Shown here: positions 1 through 7,133 of the stretch, piece by piece | Position numbering within the stretch: the first letter of the stretch is position 1 | Layout: each line of letters begins with the position of its first letter | Assembly: GCA_035711805.1 (NCBI GenBank) | Contig: DASTBV010000109.1 | Location: forward strand, 1-15,974 | Source of the DNA: Gp6-AA40 sp035711805 | Lineage (GTDB): Bacteria; Acidobacteriota; Vicinamibacteria; Vicinamibacterales; UBA2999 | Length of the DNA stretch: 15,974 nt | Direction of reading: 5' to 3' | Position numbers and translations under genes: made by a program | The notes under the pieces: model-generated | What the model was told of the DNA's origin: nothing | Database searches by the model: none | Seen by the model: only the letters and a program-made list of their open reading frames with translations

Positions 1-1
1 G

Positions 2-151
2 CTGGCGAAGAAGATGATCGACTTCGTCAAGGAAAACCGGCGCACGCCGGAGCAATGCGCCGCGACGCTGACGCGCTTCTGCTCCTGCGGCGTCTTCAAC
101 CCGTCGCGCGCGACGCGCATTCTCGAAGATGCCCGCACCAAAGTTTCGTAG
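2..151 (+). CDS. C-terminal fragment of an unrecognised Cys-containing protein (5' end outside window)
   Basis: An open frame enters from the left edge and stops with TAG at 149-151, giving 49 visible residues. The visible part is charged and ends ...ARTKVS. Around residues 19-30 it has a Cys cluster, EQCAATLTRFCSCGVFN, with three cysteines, two of them spaced C-x-C. That spacing could bind metal or an Fe-S cluster, but I do not recognise the family and assign no function. Its last 23 bases overlap the start of the next gene, which suggests the two are cotranscribed and translationally linked. It is judged real because the following gene overlaps it in the tight way typical of this window, and because the frame stays open to the edge. 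The start codon, full length and N-terminal domains cannot be seen. Confidence 0.55.
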   Translation: MAKKMIDFVKENRRTPEQCAATLTRFCSCGVFNPSRATRILEDARTKVS

Positions 152-1541
152 CCTCGCACTCTTCCTCGGGATCCTTGCGCTCAGTTGCAGCGGTTCCGGC
201 GGCAGTTCGTGGAGTTGCTCGATGCCGATGCGCATCGGGGCGCCGGCCGCGAGCGATGCCCTCGTCCTGCGCAACTTCACGCTGATCGACGGCGGCGACC
301 ACGCGGTCGTGTCGCCGGCGGCGATGGTCGTCGAGCAGGGGCGTGTGGCATGGGTCGGGCCGGAGGCCAACCTCGAGGCGCCGGACGGCGCGCCGGTCAA
401 CGACTTGAACGGTGCGTTCGTGATCCCCGGGTTGATCGACATGCACGCGCACGTCGGCAACACGGTCGATCTCGTTCAGGACAGAAAGTTCCACACGCGG
501 GAGAGCATCGAGAACGACCTGAAGACCTACGCCTCGTACGGGGTCACCACGATCGTCAGCATGGGTACCGACCAGGACACGATCTTTCCGCTGCGCAACG
601 AGCTGCGCACGGCCGCCTCCGCGAACGCTACGGCGGGCCAGGCGCTGTCGATGGCGCGCGTGTACTCCGCCGGTCAGGGCCTGATGTTCGAGGGCGGGTA
701 TGGCGGTCTCGCCGGTGTCAACGATGCGGCCGCGACGCCGGAGGAGGCGACGGCGTACGTCAACGCGCAGCTGGACAAGGGCGCCGACTTCATCAAGCTG
801 TGGCTGGATTCAGAGCTCGGCACGATGGCGAAGATGCCGCCGGCGATTTCGCAGGCGATCATCGACGCGGCGCACAAGCGCGCCGCGCGCGTGCTTGCCC
901 ACGTGTTCTATCTCGAAGACGCGAAGCGGCTCGTTGACCAGGGCATCGACGGGTTCGTGCACATGGTGCGCGACCAGCCGATCGATCGGGCGCTCATCGA
1001 CGGCATGAAGAAGCACGGTACGTGGCAGGTGGCGTCGACGCTGTCGCGCGAGGCGGCGATGTTTGCCTACGGCTCGCCGCCGGCGTTTGCCGACGATCCG
1101 TTTTTCACCCGCGGCGTGTCGGCGAAGACGCTGGAGTTGATCAAGAGTCCCGAGCGGCAGAAGGCGCAGGCGGGCAACCCGAACTTCAAGAGGTTTCCGG
1201 CCTTCTTCGAGCACGCGAAGGCGAACCTGAAGCGGATCGTCGACGCGGGAATTCCGTATGCGGCCGGCACGGACGCCGGCCCGCCCGGGCGCTTTCCAGG
1301 ATATTCGGAGCATTGGGAACTGGAGCTGATGGTTGAAGCGGGCCTGACACCGGCGCAGGCGATCGAGGCAGCAACGCGCCGTGCGGCTATGTTCCTCGGC
1401 GCCGAGGATCTCGGCACGCTCGAGCCGACCAAGTGGGCCGACTTCGTCGTGCTCGATGCAAACCCGCTGACTGATATCAGGAACAGCCGCCGGATCCGCG
1501 CCGTGTATATCGCCGGCGCCGAAGCGAATGAAGGCCGGTAA
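129..1541 (+). CDS. Exported metal-dependent amidohydrolase (imidazolonepropionase/prolidase-like)
   Basis: This 470-residue protein belongs to the amidohydrolase superfamily, in the group of imidazolonepropionase-like and prolidase-like TIM-barrel hydrolases that cleave C-N or related bonds using one or two metal ions. Visible metal-site residues are the HxH pair H106/H108 (LIDMHAH), K223 in DFIKLW (the Lys that is carboxylated in bimetallic members), H258 (LAHVF), H278 (GFVHM) and the catalytic Asp D382 (AGTDAG). The C-terminal ADFVVLDANPL segment is the usual return to the small beta domain. The N-terminus is a signal sequence with a lipobox-compatible LALSC ending at C20, so the enzyme is probably a periplasmic or membrane-anchored lipoprotein. 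The start at 129 is preferred because it supplies this signal; the next Met at 222 would remove it. The gene overlaps the fragment before it and the binding protein after it. Substrate is unknown. Confidence 0.85.
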   Translation: MPAPKFRSLALFLGILALSCSGSGGSSWSCSMPMRIGAPAASDALVLRNFTLIDGGDHAVVSPAAMVVEQGRVAWVGPEANLEAPDGAPVNDLNGAFVIPGLIDMHAHVGNTVDLVQDRKFHTRESIENDLKTYASYGVTTIVSMGTDQDTIFPLRNELRTAASANATAGQALSMARVYSAGQGLMFEGGYGGLAGVNDAAATPEEATAYVNAQLDKGADFIKLWLDSELGTMAKMPPAISQAIIDAAHKRAARVLAHVFYLEDAKRLVDQGIDGFVHMVRDQPIDRALIDGMKKHGTWQVASTLSREAAMFAYGSPPAFADDPFFTRGVSAKTLELIKSPERQKAQAGNPNFKRFPAFFEHAKANLKRIVDAGIPYAAGTDAGPPGRFPGYSEHWELELMVEAGLTPAQAIEAATRRAAMFLGAEDLGTLEPTKWADFVVLDANPLTDIRNSRRIRAVYIAGAEANEGR

Positions 1542-2565
1542 CTTTCGCCTGAAGGCGGAAGCCACGGGTCTCCCATGCGTGGCGCTGCTGCTCGTGATGG
1601 CCGCGGCGAGCGGATGTGCGCGGCCGGCGAACCAGCGGGAATGGAAACCGTCGCGGCCCGTCGAGTTCGTCGTCGCCGCCGGACCCGGCGGCGGCAGCGA
1701 TCAGCTCGCGCGCACGGTCCAGTCCATCATTCAGAAATACAAACTGGTCGATCGCTCGGTCATCGTCACCAACAAAGGCGGCGGTTCGGGTACGGAAGCG
1801 TTCATCTACGCGAAGGGCGCTATCGGCAATCCGCACAAGCTGGTCTTCGCGACGAACAACGTCTGGCTGATTCCGCTTGGTTCAGCAGTCGGCTACCGCC
1901 GCTCCGATTTACAGCCGGTTGCGGCGGTCGCGTTCGACGAGTTCATGCTGTGGGTGAATTCGAAGGCCCCGTATCCGGACGTGTCCACCTTCCTCGAAGC
2001 GGCGCGCAACGGGGCCAAGCGGCTGGCGGTGGCGGGAACGGCATCGAAGGACACGGATCAGGTGCTGGTGCGTCAGATCGAGAAGGTTGGGCAGGTCGCA
2101 TTTTCGTACGTGCCGTTCAAGTCCGGCAGCGAGGTCGCCGTGCAGCTCGCCGGCGGGCATGTGGCGGCGAATGTCAACAACCCGCAGGAAAATGCGCCAC
2201 TGTGGCGCGCCGGCACGATCCGGCCGCTGTGCGTGTTTTCGCCGGCGCGCCTCGGCTACGCCGACGTCGTCAGCGCGGGCCGCACGTGGGCGGACATCCC
2301 GACGTGCATGGAAGCCGGGCTGCCAATCGAGCGCTACCAGATGCCGCGGACGGTGTGGCTGCCGAAGGGCGTGACTGACGCGCAGGTGGCGTTTTATCGG
2401 AATGTCCTTGCACGAGTACGCGAGACGGAGGAGTGGAAAGCCTGGCTCCGCCGTGGGTCGCAAACGGACGCATTCCTGAGCGGGCCTGAGCTGACGGACT
2501 ACATCGCGAAGGACGAAAGCTGGCTGCGGGGCCAGTTTGCCGAGGATGGCTGGCTCGCCAACTGA
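1528..2565 (+). CDS. TctC/Bug-type tripartite tricarboxylate transporter substrate-binding lipoprotein
   Basis: The 345-residue product resembles the Bug (TctC) family of periplasmic binding proteins, which capture carboxylates and other small acids. Family hallmarks are the start of the mature domain, RPVEFVVAAGPGGGSDQLAR (family type: RPITLVVPFAAGGGTD), the NKGGGSGTEA turn and the late LAGGHVAANVNNPQE segment. The signal peptide ends in a lipobox AASGC with C30, so it should be lipid-anchored. The ATG at 1528 lies 14 bases inside the preceding amidohydrolase, implying coupled translation. Residues 5-13 (NFRLKAEAT) are encoded by a palindromic repeat (1542-1561), so the N-terminal segment may be repeat-derived. 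A start further downstream would cut into the signal. No TctA or TctB membrane partner lies nearby, so this is an orphan binding protein whose ligand may be linked to the amidohydrolase reaction. Confidence 0.82.
   Translation: MKAGNFRLKAEATGLPCVALLLVMAAASGCARPANQREWKPSRPVEFVVAAGPGGGSDQLARTVQSIIQKYKLVDRSVIVTNKGGGSGTEAFIYAKGAIGNPHKLVFATNNVWLIPLGSAVGYRRSDLQPVAAVAFDEFMLWVNSKAPYPDVSTFLEAARNGAKRLAVAGTASKDTDQVLVRQIEKVGQVAFSYVPFKSGSEVAVQLAGGHVAANVNNPQENAPLWRAGTIRPLCVFSPARLGYADVVSAGRTWADIPTCMEAGLPIERYQMPRTVWLPKGVTDAQVAFYRNVLARVRETEEWKAWLRRGSQTDAFLSGPELTDYIAKDESWLRGQFAEDGWLAN
1542..1561 (+). repeat. Palindromic RLKAEAT-type dispersed element, copy 1
   Basis: Bases 1542-1550 (CTTTCGCCT) and 1553-1561 (AGGCGGAAG) pair as a 9-base stem with one G-T wobble around a 2-base GA centre. 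The element starts right after the TAA of the amidohydrolase and is read through by the binding-protein ORF, where it encodes FRLKAEA. From memory, peptides such as FRLKAEAT and VRLKPDTT recur at the ends of many acidobacterial predicted proteins, which suggests a REP-like dispersed palindrome. A related copy lies at 7105-7125 on the other strand. Confidence 0.6.
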
Positions 2566-2574
2566 CGACACCCG

Positions 2575-3537
2575 TCAACGTCGTCCGACAAGCGACCGTC
2601 TCGATCGTCGAGCGATGACCTGGTCGGCGATCGCGCCGGCGAGAATGACAGCGCCCATCACCGCGAAGTCGAGCGAGCTCGGGATATCGAGCAGGTTCAC
2701 CAGGTTGCGCAGCACCTGCAGCAGGGCGGCTCCAATCACGATCCCGAGCACGGTGCCTTCGCCCCCGCGCAGACTGCAGCCGCCGACGACCGCGGCCGCA
2801 ATCGCGTACAGCTCGTAAAAGTTGCCGTGCGACGCGGGCGAGACCGAGTTGGTATAGAAGGCGATGATGACGGCGGACACGGCGGCAAGCAACCCTGAGA
2901 TGACATATGCCACGGCAACAACGCTGCCGGTTCTGACACCTGAGTAGCGTGAAGCTTCCTCATTGTGCCCGACCGCGATCAGATGCCGTCCGTAGACTGA
3001 ACGATGCACCACCAGCCACGCGACAACAGCGATTACGCACAGGATCACGAACGGCATCGGCACGCCGGCGACATGTCCGGCGGCGGCTGCCCGCAACCAC
3101 TCGAAGCCTTCACCAGTGCCGAAGCCCTTGGTCGAATCGTCAGCCACGTATCGCGCCGCGCCCCGATACAGGAGCAGCCCGCACAACGTGACGATGAAGG
3201 GCTGCAGCCGGAGGCGCGCGATCAGGAAGCCATGTGCGGCGCCGAGTCCGGCGCCGAGCGCCAGCACCGCGGCGAGCGCAGGGCCGGCCGGCCAGCCCCA
3301 CTCGACGAGCATCATCGACAGCAGCACGCCGAGCAGCGCGCAGATCGATCCGACCGACAGGTCGATGCCGCCAGTCATGATCACGATGCCGACGCCGATG
3401 CTGAAGATGCCGTAGGTGCCCACCAGCCGGCCAACGTTCTGGAGGTTGGCAACGCTGAGGAATTGCGGGCTCGCGGCGGCGACAATGACGCACAGCACGA
3501 CGAACAGCAGGAGAACGCCGAGGTCTTTTCGCGTCAT
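2575..3537 (-). CDS. Sugar ABC transporter permease (RbsC/AraH/XylH class)
   Basis: A 320-residue integral membrane protein, the usual length for permeases of ribose, arabinose, xylose and galactose importers (BPD_transp_2 family). It is made of hydrophobic segments from the N-terminus (about residues 6-23) through residue 305, with short charged loops. Diagnostic segments are GGIDLSVGS (residues 56-64), LQPFIVTL (111-118), the EEASRYSGVRT loop that contacts the ATPase, and ELYAIAAAVVGGCSLRGGEG near the C-terminus. It lies 28 bases downstream of the ATPase gene and is presumably cotranscribed with it. No Shine-Dalgarno-like bases precede the ATG, so it may depend on translation of the ATPase gene. 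It converges on the TctC-like gene with only 9 bases between the stops. The cognate binding protein is probably the lipoprotein at 8509-9495. Confidence 0.92.
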   Translation of the reverse strand: MTRKDLGVLLLFVVLCVIVAAASPQFLSVANLQNVGRLVGTYGIFSIGVGIVIMTGGIDLSVGSICALLGVLLSMMLVEWGWPAGPALAAVLALGAGLGAAHGFLIARLRLQPFIVTLCGLLLYRGAARYVADDSTKGFGTGEGFEWLRAAAAGHVAGVPMPFVILCVIAVVAWLVVHRSVYGRHLIAVGHNEEASRYSGVRTGSVVAVAYVISGLLAAVSAVIIAFYTNSVSPASHGNFYELYAIAAAVVGGCSLRGGEGTVLGIVIGAALLQVLRNLVNLLDIPSSLDFAVMGAVILAGAIADQVIARRSRRSLVGRR

Positions 3538-3565
3538 GGCAGGAGAGAGCCGTCGTGGACGCCGG

Positions 3566-5059
3566 TCATGCGACGGCGAGCTGCATGATGGATTCGGGCG
3601 TGCAGCGGGAGCGCGGCAGAACGCCGGTGATGCGCCCGTCGTGCATGACGGCGACGCGGTCGCTTTCCGCGACGATCTCTTCCATGTCGCTGCTGATCAT
3701 CACGACAGCCGCGCCTTCCTGCGCGAGGGCGCGGATCAGGCGATGAATTTCCGCCTTGGCTCCGACGTCGACGCCCTGCGTCGGTTCGTCGAACACGATG
3801 ACGCGCGGCCGCAGCGCGAGCCATTTGGCGAGGACGACTTTCTGCTGGTTGCCGCCGCTCAGTGTCGCCACCGGGCTCTCGATGGACGCGGCCTTGACGG
3901 TGAGCGCCGTCGTCATGCGACGAACCGCGCTGGCCTCGGCCGAACGCCCGATCAGACCGAGGCGGGCGTATGACCACAGCGCCGGCAGCGTTACGTTCTC
4001 ACGGACGCTCATGGCCCCAACGACGCCGCAGCGGCGCCGATCCTCGGGGACCAGGCAGATGCCATGACGGATTGCGTCGCGCGCCGAATGGATTGCGAGT
4101 GGCTGGCCATCGAGGAGGATTTCGCCCGACCGCCGGGGGCCCACGCCGCAGATCGCCTCAGCCAGTTCCGTCCGTCCTGCGCCAACGAGCCCGGCGATGC
4201 CCAGTACCTCCGCGCGATGGATGTCGAGCGAGATTTCGACGTCCGGATAACGGCCGGTGCGCAGCCGCTCGATGCGCAGCACGGCCGGCCCGGCCGACGC
4301 CTCCACGCGCGGGGACGCCCTGTCGACAACGCGGCCGACCATCAGCTGCACCAGCCGGTCGTGCGAGATGGCGTCGCGGGCGAGCGTCCCGGCGTTCCGC
4401 CCGTCGCGCAGCACGACCGCGCGGTCGGCCAGCATTTCGATTTCCTTCAGGCGATGCGAGATGTAGACGATCGCCGTACCGGATCGGCGCAGGTCCCGCA
4501 GCACGCCGAACAGCCGTTCGGCGTCCGTGGAGGTCAGGCTGGATGTCGGTTCGTCGAGGATCAGCATCCGCGCGTTCATCGACAGCGCACGGACGATGGA
4601 CACGAGCTGCTGCTGCGCCGCCGAGAGCTCCCCAAGCCGGGTGCGTGTGGGAATCTGCACGCCGATGCGGGCGAGCTGCTGTTCCGCATCCGCGTGCATC
4701 CGCCGACGATCAAGGAGCTGCAGCGGCCCGCCACGTGTGGGCTCGCGCCCGAGGAACACGTTCGCCGCGACGTCGAGGGTGTCGATCAGCTCGCGTTCCT
4801 GGTGGATCACCGCGATGCCCAGCCGCGCCGCGTCGCCCGGTCCACGCATCGTCACCGGCGTGCCGTTGATGTGGATCGCGCCGGAATCGGCAGGAATGAT
4901 CCCGCCAAGGATCTTCATCAGTGTGGATTTGCCGGCGCCGTTCTCGCCGACCAGTGCGACGATCTCGCCGGCGGCGAGATTGAAATCGACGCCATCGAGC
5001 GCGACGACACCCGGAAAGCGCTTGGCAATCGCCGACATGTGCAGTAAAGGAACCGACAT
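3566..5059 (-). CDS. Sugar ABC transporter ATP-binding protein with two ATPase domains (RbsA/MglA/AraG class)
   Basis: This 497-residue cytoplasmic protein has the duplicated nucleotide-binding domains typical of monosaccharide importers. Domain 1 has Walker A GENGAGKST (38-46), signature LSAAQQQ (145-151), Walker B MLILDEPTSSL (165-175) and switch His H202. Domain 2 has the degenerate Walker A GLVGAGRTE (290-298), a canonical signature LSGGNQQK (400-407) and Walker B VIVFDEPTQGVD (420-431). The second site being degenerate in its P-loop is normal for this class. The frame stays open far upstream of the true start, but homology begins at MSVPLLHMSAIAKRFPG. An AGAGGT ribosome binding site at 5074-5069 lies 9 bases from the ATG, supporting the start at 5059; the Met at 5038 has none. 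The start codon sits 3 bases from the start codon of the divergent galT-like gene. Confidence 0.93.
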   Translation of the reverse strand: MSVPLLHMSAIAKRFPGVVALDGVDFNLAAGEIVALVGENGAGKSTLMKILGGIIPADSGAIHINGTPVTMRGPGDAARLGIAVIHQERELIDTLDVAANVFLGREPTRGGPLQLLDRRRMHADAEQQLARIGVQIPTRTRLGELSAAQQQLVSIVRALSMNARMLILDEPTSSLTSTDAERLFGVLRDLRRSGTAIVYISHRLKEIEMLADRAVVLRDGRNAGTLARDAISHDRLVQLMVGRVVDRASPRVEASAGPAVLRIERLRTGRYPDVEISLDIHRAEVLGIAGLVGAGRTELAEAICGVGPRRSGEILLDGQPLAIHSARDAIRHGICLVPEDRRRCGVVGAMSVRENVTLPALWSYARLGLIGRSAEASAVRRMTTALTVKAASIESPVATLSGGNQQKVVLAKWLALRPRVIVFDEPTQGVDVGAKAEIHRLIRALAQEGAAVVMISSDMEEIVAESDRVAVMHDGRITGVLPRSRCTPESIMQLAVA

Positions 5060-5074
5060 CGAATGGTGACCTCT
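5046..5074. promoter_or_regulatory. Interleaved ribosome binding sites of two head-to-head genes
   Basis: The ATG of the plus-strand uridylyltransferase (5063) and the ATG of the minus-strand ATPase (5059) are separated by bases 5060-5062 only. The plus-strand site AAGGA (5047-5051) lies inside the first codons of the ATPase gene. The minus-strand site AGAGGT (5074-5069) lies inside the first codons of the uridylyltransferase gene. Both divergent promoters must therefore lie inside the opposing coding region. I cannot identify convincing -35 or -10 boxes in this GC-rich sequence. Confidence 0.65.
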
Positions 5075-6103
5075 GCCTGGGAGCAGCGATGGCACCCCCT
5101 CCGGCAGGAGTGGGTGGTCGTGGCCGCGCACCGACAGGATAGGCCGTGGCAGGGTGAGCGCGCCACGGTATCCGCGCAACCGGTGCCGGAGCACGTCGAA
5201 AGCTGCTACTTCTGCCCACGGAACCTGCGCGTCAGCGGCGAGCGGAATCCGGATTACCGTTCGGTCTTTGTCTTCGACAACGATCATCCCTGCGTGGGGG
5301 CGGATGCGCCGCGCGAACTGGACCCGCCGCCAGGAATTTATCGCAACGCGCCGGCGAGCGGCGCGGCTCGCGTCGTCTGCTACACGCCGCGGCACAACGC
5401 CACGCTCGCGGAACTGCCGGTCGACGTAATCGTGGAGCTGCTGCGCGCCTGGCGCGATCAATACGTGGAACTCGGCGCGCGCCCCGAGGTGCGGCACGTG
5501 CTGACGTTCGAGAACAAGGGCGAGGTGGTTGGCGTATCGAACCCCCACCCCCATGGACAGATCTACGCGACCAACTTCGTGTTCAAGACGATCGAGACGG
5601 AAGCTGCCGCGAGCTCGCGCCACTATCAGGAGCACGGCCGGGTCCTTTTTCAGGACATCATCCGCGCCGAACAGGATGACGGCCGCCGGCTGGTCGTGGA
5701 GAACGGATCAGCCGTGGTCTTCCTTCCGTATTTCGCGCGATACGCGTACGAATGCTATGTGGCGCCGAAGGAGACGCATGCCAGCCTGGCGACGATGGCG
5801 CCGGGCGAGCTCGACGATCTGGCGGCGGCGCTGAAGTCGCTGCTGGTCCGGTACGACAATCTGTGGCAGATGTCGTTTCCATACGTCCTGACCTTGCACC
5901 AGGCGCCAACGGATGGCGGCGATTATTCGGGCTTCCACTTCCACATCGAGTGTCACCCGCCGCTGCGCAAGCCGCACCTCCTCAAGTATCTCGCCGGACC
6001 TGAAATCGGTGGCGGCAACTTCCTGAGCGACACCCGGCCGGAGTCGAAGGCTGACGAACTACGCGCCACATCCGACGTTCATTACAAGACACCGCATGCG
6101 TGA
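5063..6103 (+). CDS. galT: Galactose-1-phosphate uridylyltransferase family protein (HIT superfamily)
   Basis: A 346-residue enzyme of the Leloir-pathway GalT family, which swaps UMP between UDP-glucose and a sugar 1-phosphate through a uridylyl-histidine intermediate. The N-terminus RWHPLRQEWVVV is typical. Zinc-ligand positions match C48 and C51 (CYFCPR), H111 (RHN) and H162. The active site is SNPHPHGQ (159-166), with H164 the likely nucleophile. A second conserved block, SGFHFHIE (289-296), supplies H292 and H294, and the C-terminal GGNFLSDTRPE resembles the family's closing region. The ATG at 5063 is fixed by an in-frame TAA at 5045-5047 and by the family N-terminus. The gene overlaps the next one by 8 bases. 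Because the kinase two genes downstream looks like an L-arabinokinase, the physiological substrate could be L-arabinose 1-phosphate instead of, or as well as, galactose 1-phosphate. No galE is seen here. Confidence 0.9.
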   Translation: MVTSAWEQRWHPLRQEWVVVAAHRQDRPWQGERATVSAQPVPEHVESCYFCPRNLRVSGERNPDYRSVFVFDNDHPCVGADAPRELDPPPGIYRNAPASGAARVVCYTPRHNATLAELPVDVIVELLRAWRDQYVELGARPEVRHVLTFENKGEVVGVSNPHPHGQIYATNFVFKTIETEAAASSRHYQEHGRVLFQDIIRAEQDDGRRLVVENGSAVVFLPYFARYAYECYVAPKETHASLATMAPGELDDLAAALKSLLVRYDNLWQMSFPYVLTLHQAPTDGGDYSGFHFHIECHPPLRKPHLLKYLAGPEIGGGNFLSDTRPESKADELRATSDVHYKTPHA

Positions 6104-7106
6104 TCCGCGGACGCTTCTTCAGCCGCTTCTCGGCCTGCAGGCGCAGGTACGCGATGAGATCGTGAGCGTGACGGAGCGGCAGGATATCCGCAGCCTGGCG
6201 ACCGTCGATCGTGACGAACCCGGCGACACGATTTACGCGATCGATGTTGTCGGGGAAGCGATGGTGACGCGTTTTGCCGACGCTCTGGCGCGCGAGCACT
6301 CGTTCGTGCTCGTGGCGGAGGGGTTGAGCGGCGGACGCAAGGCGTACGAACGGGATAGGGCGGCCGAATGGGTCATCATCGTCGATCCGATCGACGGGAC
6401 GCGCGGGCTGATGTATCAGAAGCGCAGCGCGTGGGTGCTGACTGGCGTCGCGCCTAACCGCGGCCCCGACACCTCGCTGCAGGACATCGTGCTGGCCGTA
6501 CAGACGGAGATCCCGCTCGTCAAGCAGCACTTGTCGGACCAGATGTGGGCTGTACGCGGCGAAGGAGTGCAGGCTCGCCGCCACAATCGGCTGACGGGCG
6601 AGTCCCACGCCATTGCGCTACGTCCGTCCACGGCGACGTCGATCGCGCACGGGTACGCGTCGATTGCGCGTTTCTTTCCGGGCGCGCGCGACGAGCTTGC
6701 CGCGATGGATGAAGCGATTATCCGCGGCGCGCTTGGCGCGCCTCCACCTGGCAAGGCGCACTGCTTCGAAGATCAATACGCGTCCACCGGCGGGCAGCTC
6801 TACGAACTTCTGGCCGGCCACGATCGTTTTGTTGCCGACCTGCGGCCGCTGATGCGCCCATTGCTCTCCGGTCGTGGCTACCCCCCGTCTCTCACGTGTC
6901 ATCCGTACGACATCTGCACTGCGCTCATTGCCCGAGAGGGTGGTGTGATCGTGACGGCTCCGCATGGCCAGCCGCTCGACGCGCCATTGAACGTCGAGGC
7001 AGAAGTGGCGTGGGCGGGTTACGCGAATGCGGCGATCCAGGCACAGATCGAGCCTTTGCTGCAGCAGGAGCTCCGTGCTCGCCAATTGCTCGAGGGACAC
7101 GCCTAG
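6096..7106 (+). CDS. Inositol-monophosphatase-family phosphatase
   Basis: A 336-residue protein of the IMPase/FBPase superfamily of Mg-dependent phosphomonoesterases. Motif 1 is WVIIVDPIDGTRGLMYQ with the metal-binding DPIDGT at 97-102. An upstream acidic residue, E75 in LVAEG, is in the right place for the first metal ligand. The later CHPYDICTALIAREGGVIV block (D272) corresponds to the WD-x-AA region, and GGVIVTAPHGQPLD to the usual following turn. It is longer than typical IMPases (about 260-270 residues). It contains an unusual middle stretch around 180-260, including AHCFEDQYASTGGQLYELL. The start overlaps the uridylyltransferase by 8 bases, and the kinase follows after 27 bases, so it is part of the operon. 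Its substrate is unknown. A sugar phosphate or a pathway by-product phosphate is plausible from context, but the sequence alone does not show it. Confidence 0.82.
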   Translation: MRDPRTLLQPLLGLQAQVRDEIVSVTERQDIRSLATVDRDEPGDTIYAIDVVGEAMVTRFADALAREHSFVLVAEGLSGGRKAYERDRAAEWVIIVDPIDGTRGLMYQKRSAWVLTGVAPNRGPDTSLQDIVLAVQTEIPLVKQHLSDQMWAVRGEGVQARRHNRLTGESHAIALRPSTATSIAHGYASIARFFPGARDELAAMDEAIIRGALGAPPPGKAHCFEDQYASTGGQLYELLAGHDRFVADLRPLMRPLLSGRGYPPSLTCHPYDICTALIAREGGVIVTAPHGQPLDAPLNVEAEVAWAGYANAAIQAQIEPLLQQELRARQLLEGHA

Positions 7107-7125
7107 TGTCCGCCTTCAGCCGGAC
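7105..7125 (-). repeat. Palindromic VRLKADT-type dispersed element, copy 2
   Basis: Read on the minus strand this 21-base stretch encodes VRLKADT, and its GTCCG and CGGAC ends pair. Its core TCCGCCTTCAG is shared with the reverse complement of the element at 1542-1561. It fills most of the 27-base gap between the phosphatase stop and the kinase start, overlapping the last two bases of the TAG. Any effect on the spacing between those genes is unknown. Confidence 0.55.
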
Positions 7126-7133
7126 CGACGACG

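Noticed and set aside
2564..2585. GACGAC / GTCGTC inverted pair between converging genes as a terminator
   Set aside because: The stem is only 6 bases with a 10-base loop and no T-run on either strand, and it extends into the permease coding end. Not enough to call.
3004..3588. Plus-strand 194-codon frame opposite the permease
   Set aside because: It lies fully antisense to a well-recognised permease and has the Gln/Arg/Asp-rich look of a shadow frame.
5060..5635. Long N-terminal extension of the minus-strand ATPase frame (open to 5635)
   Set aside because: It overlaps the clear galT-like gene, has no homology to ABC proteins, and a good ribosome site supports the start at 5059.
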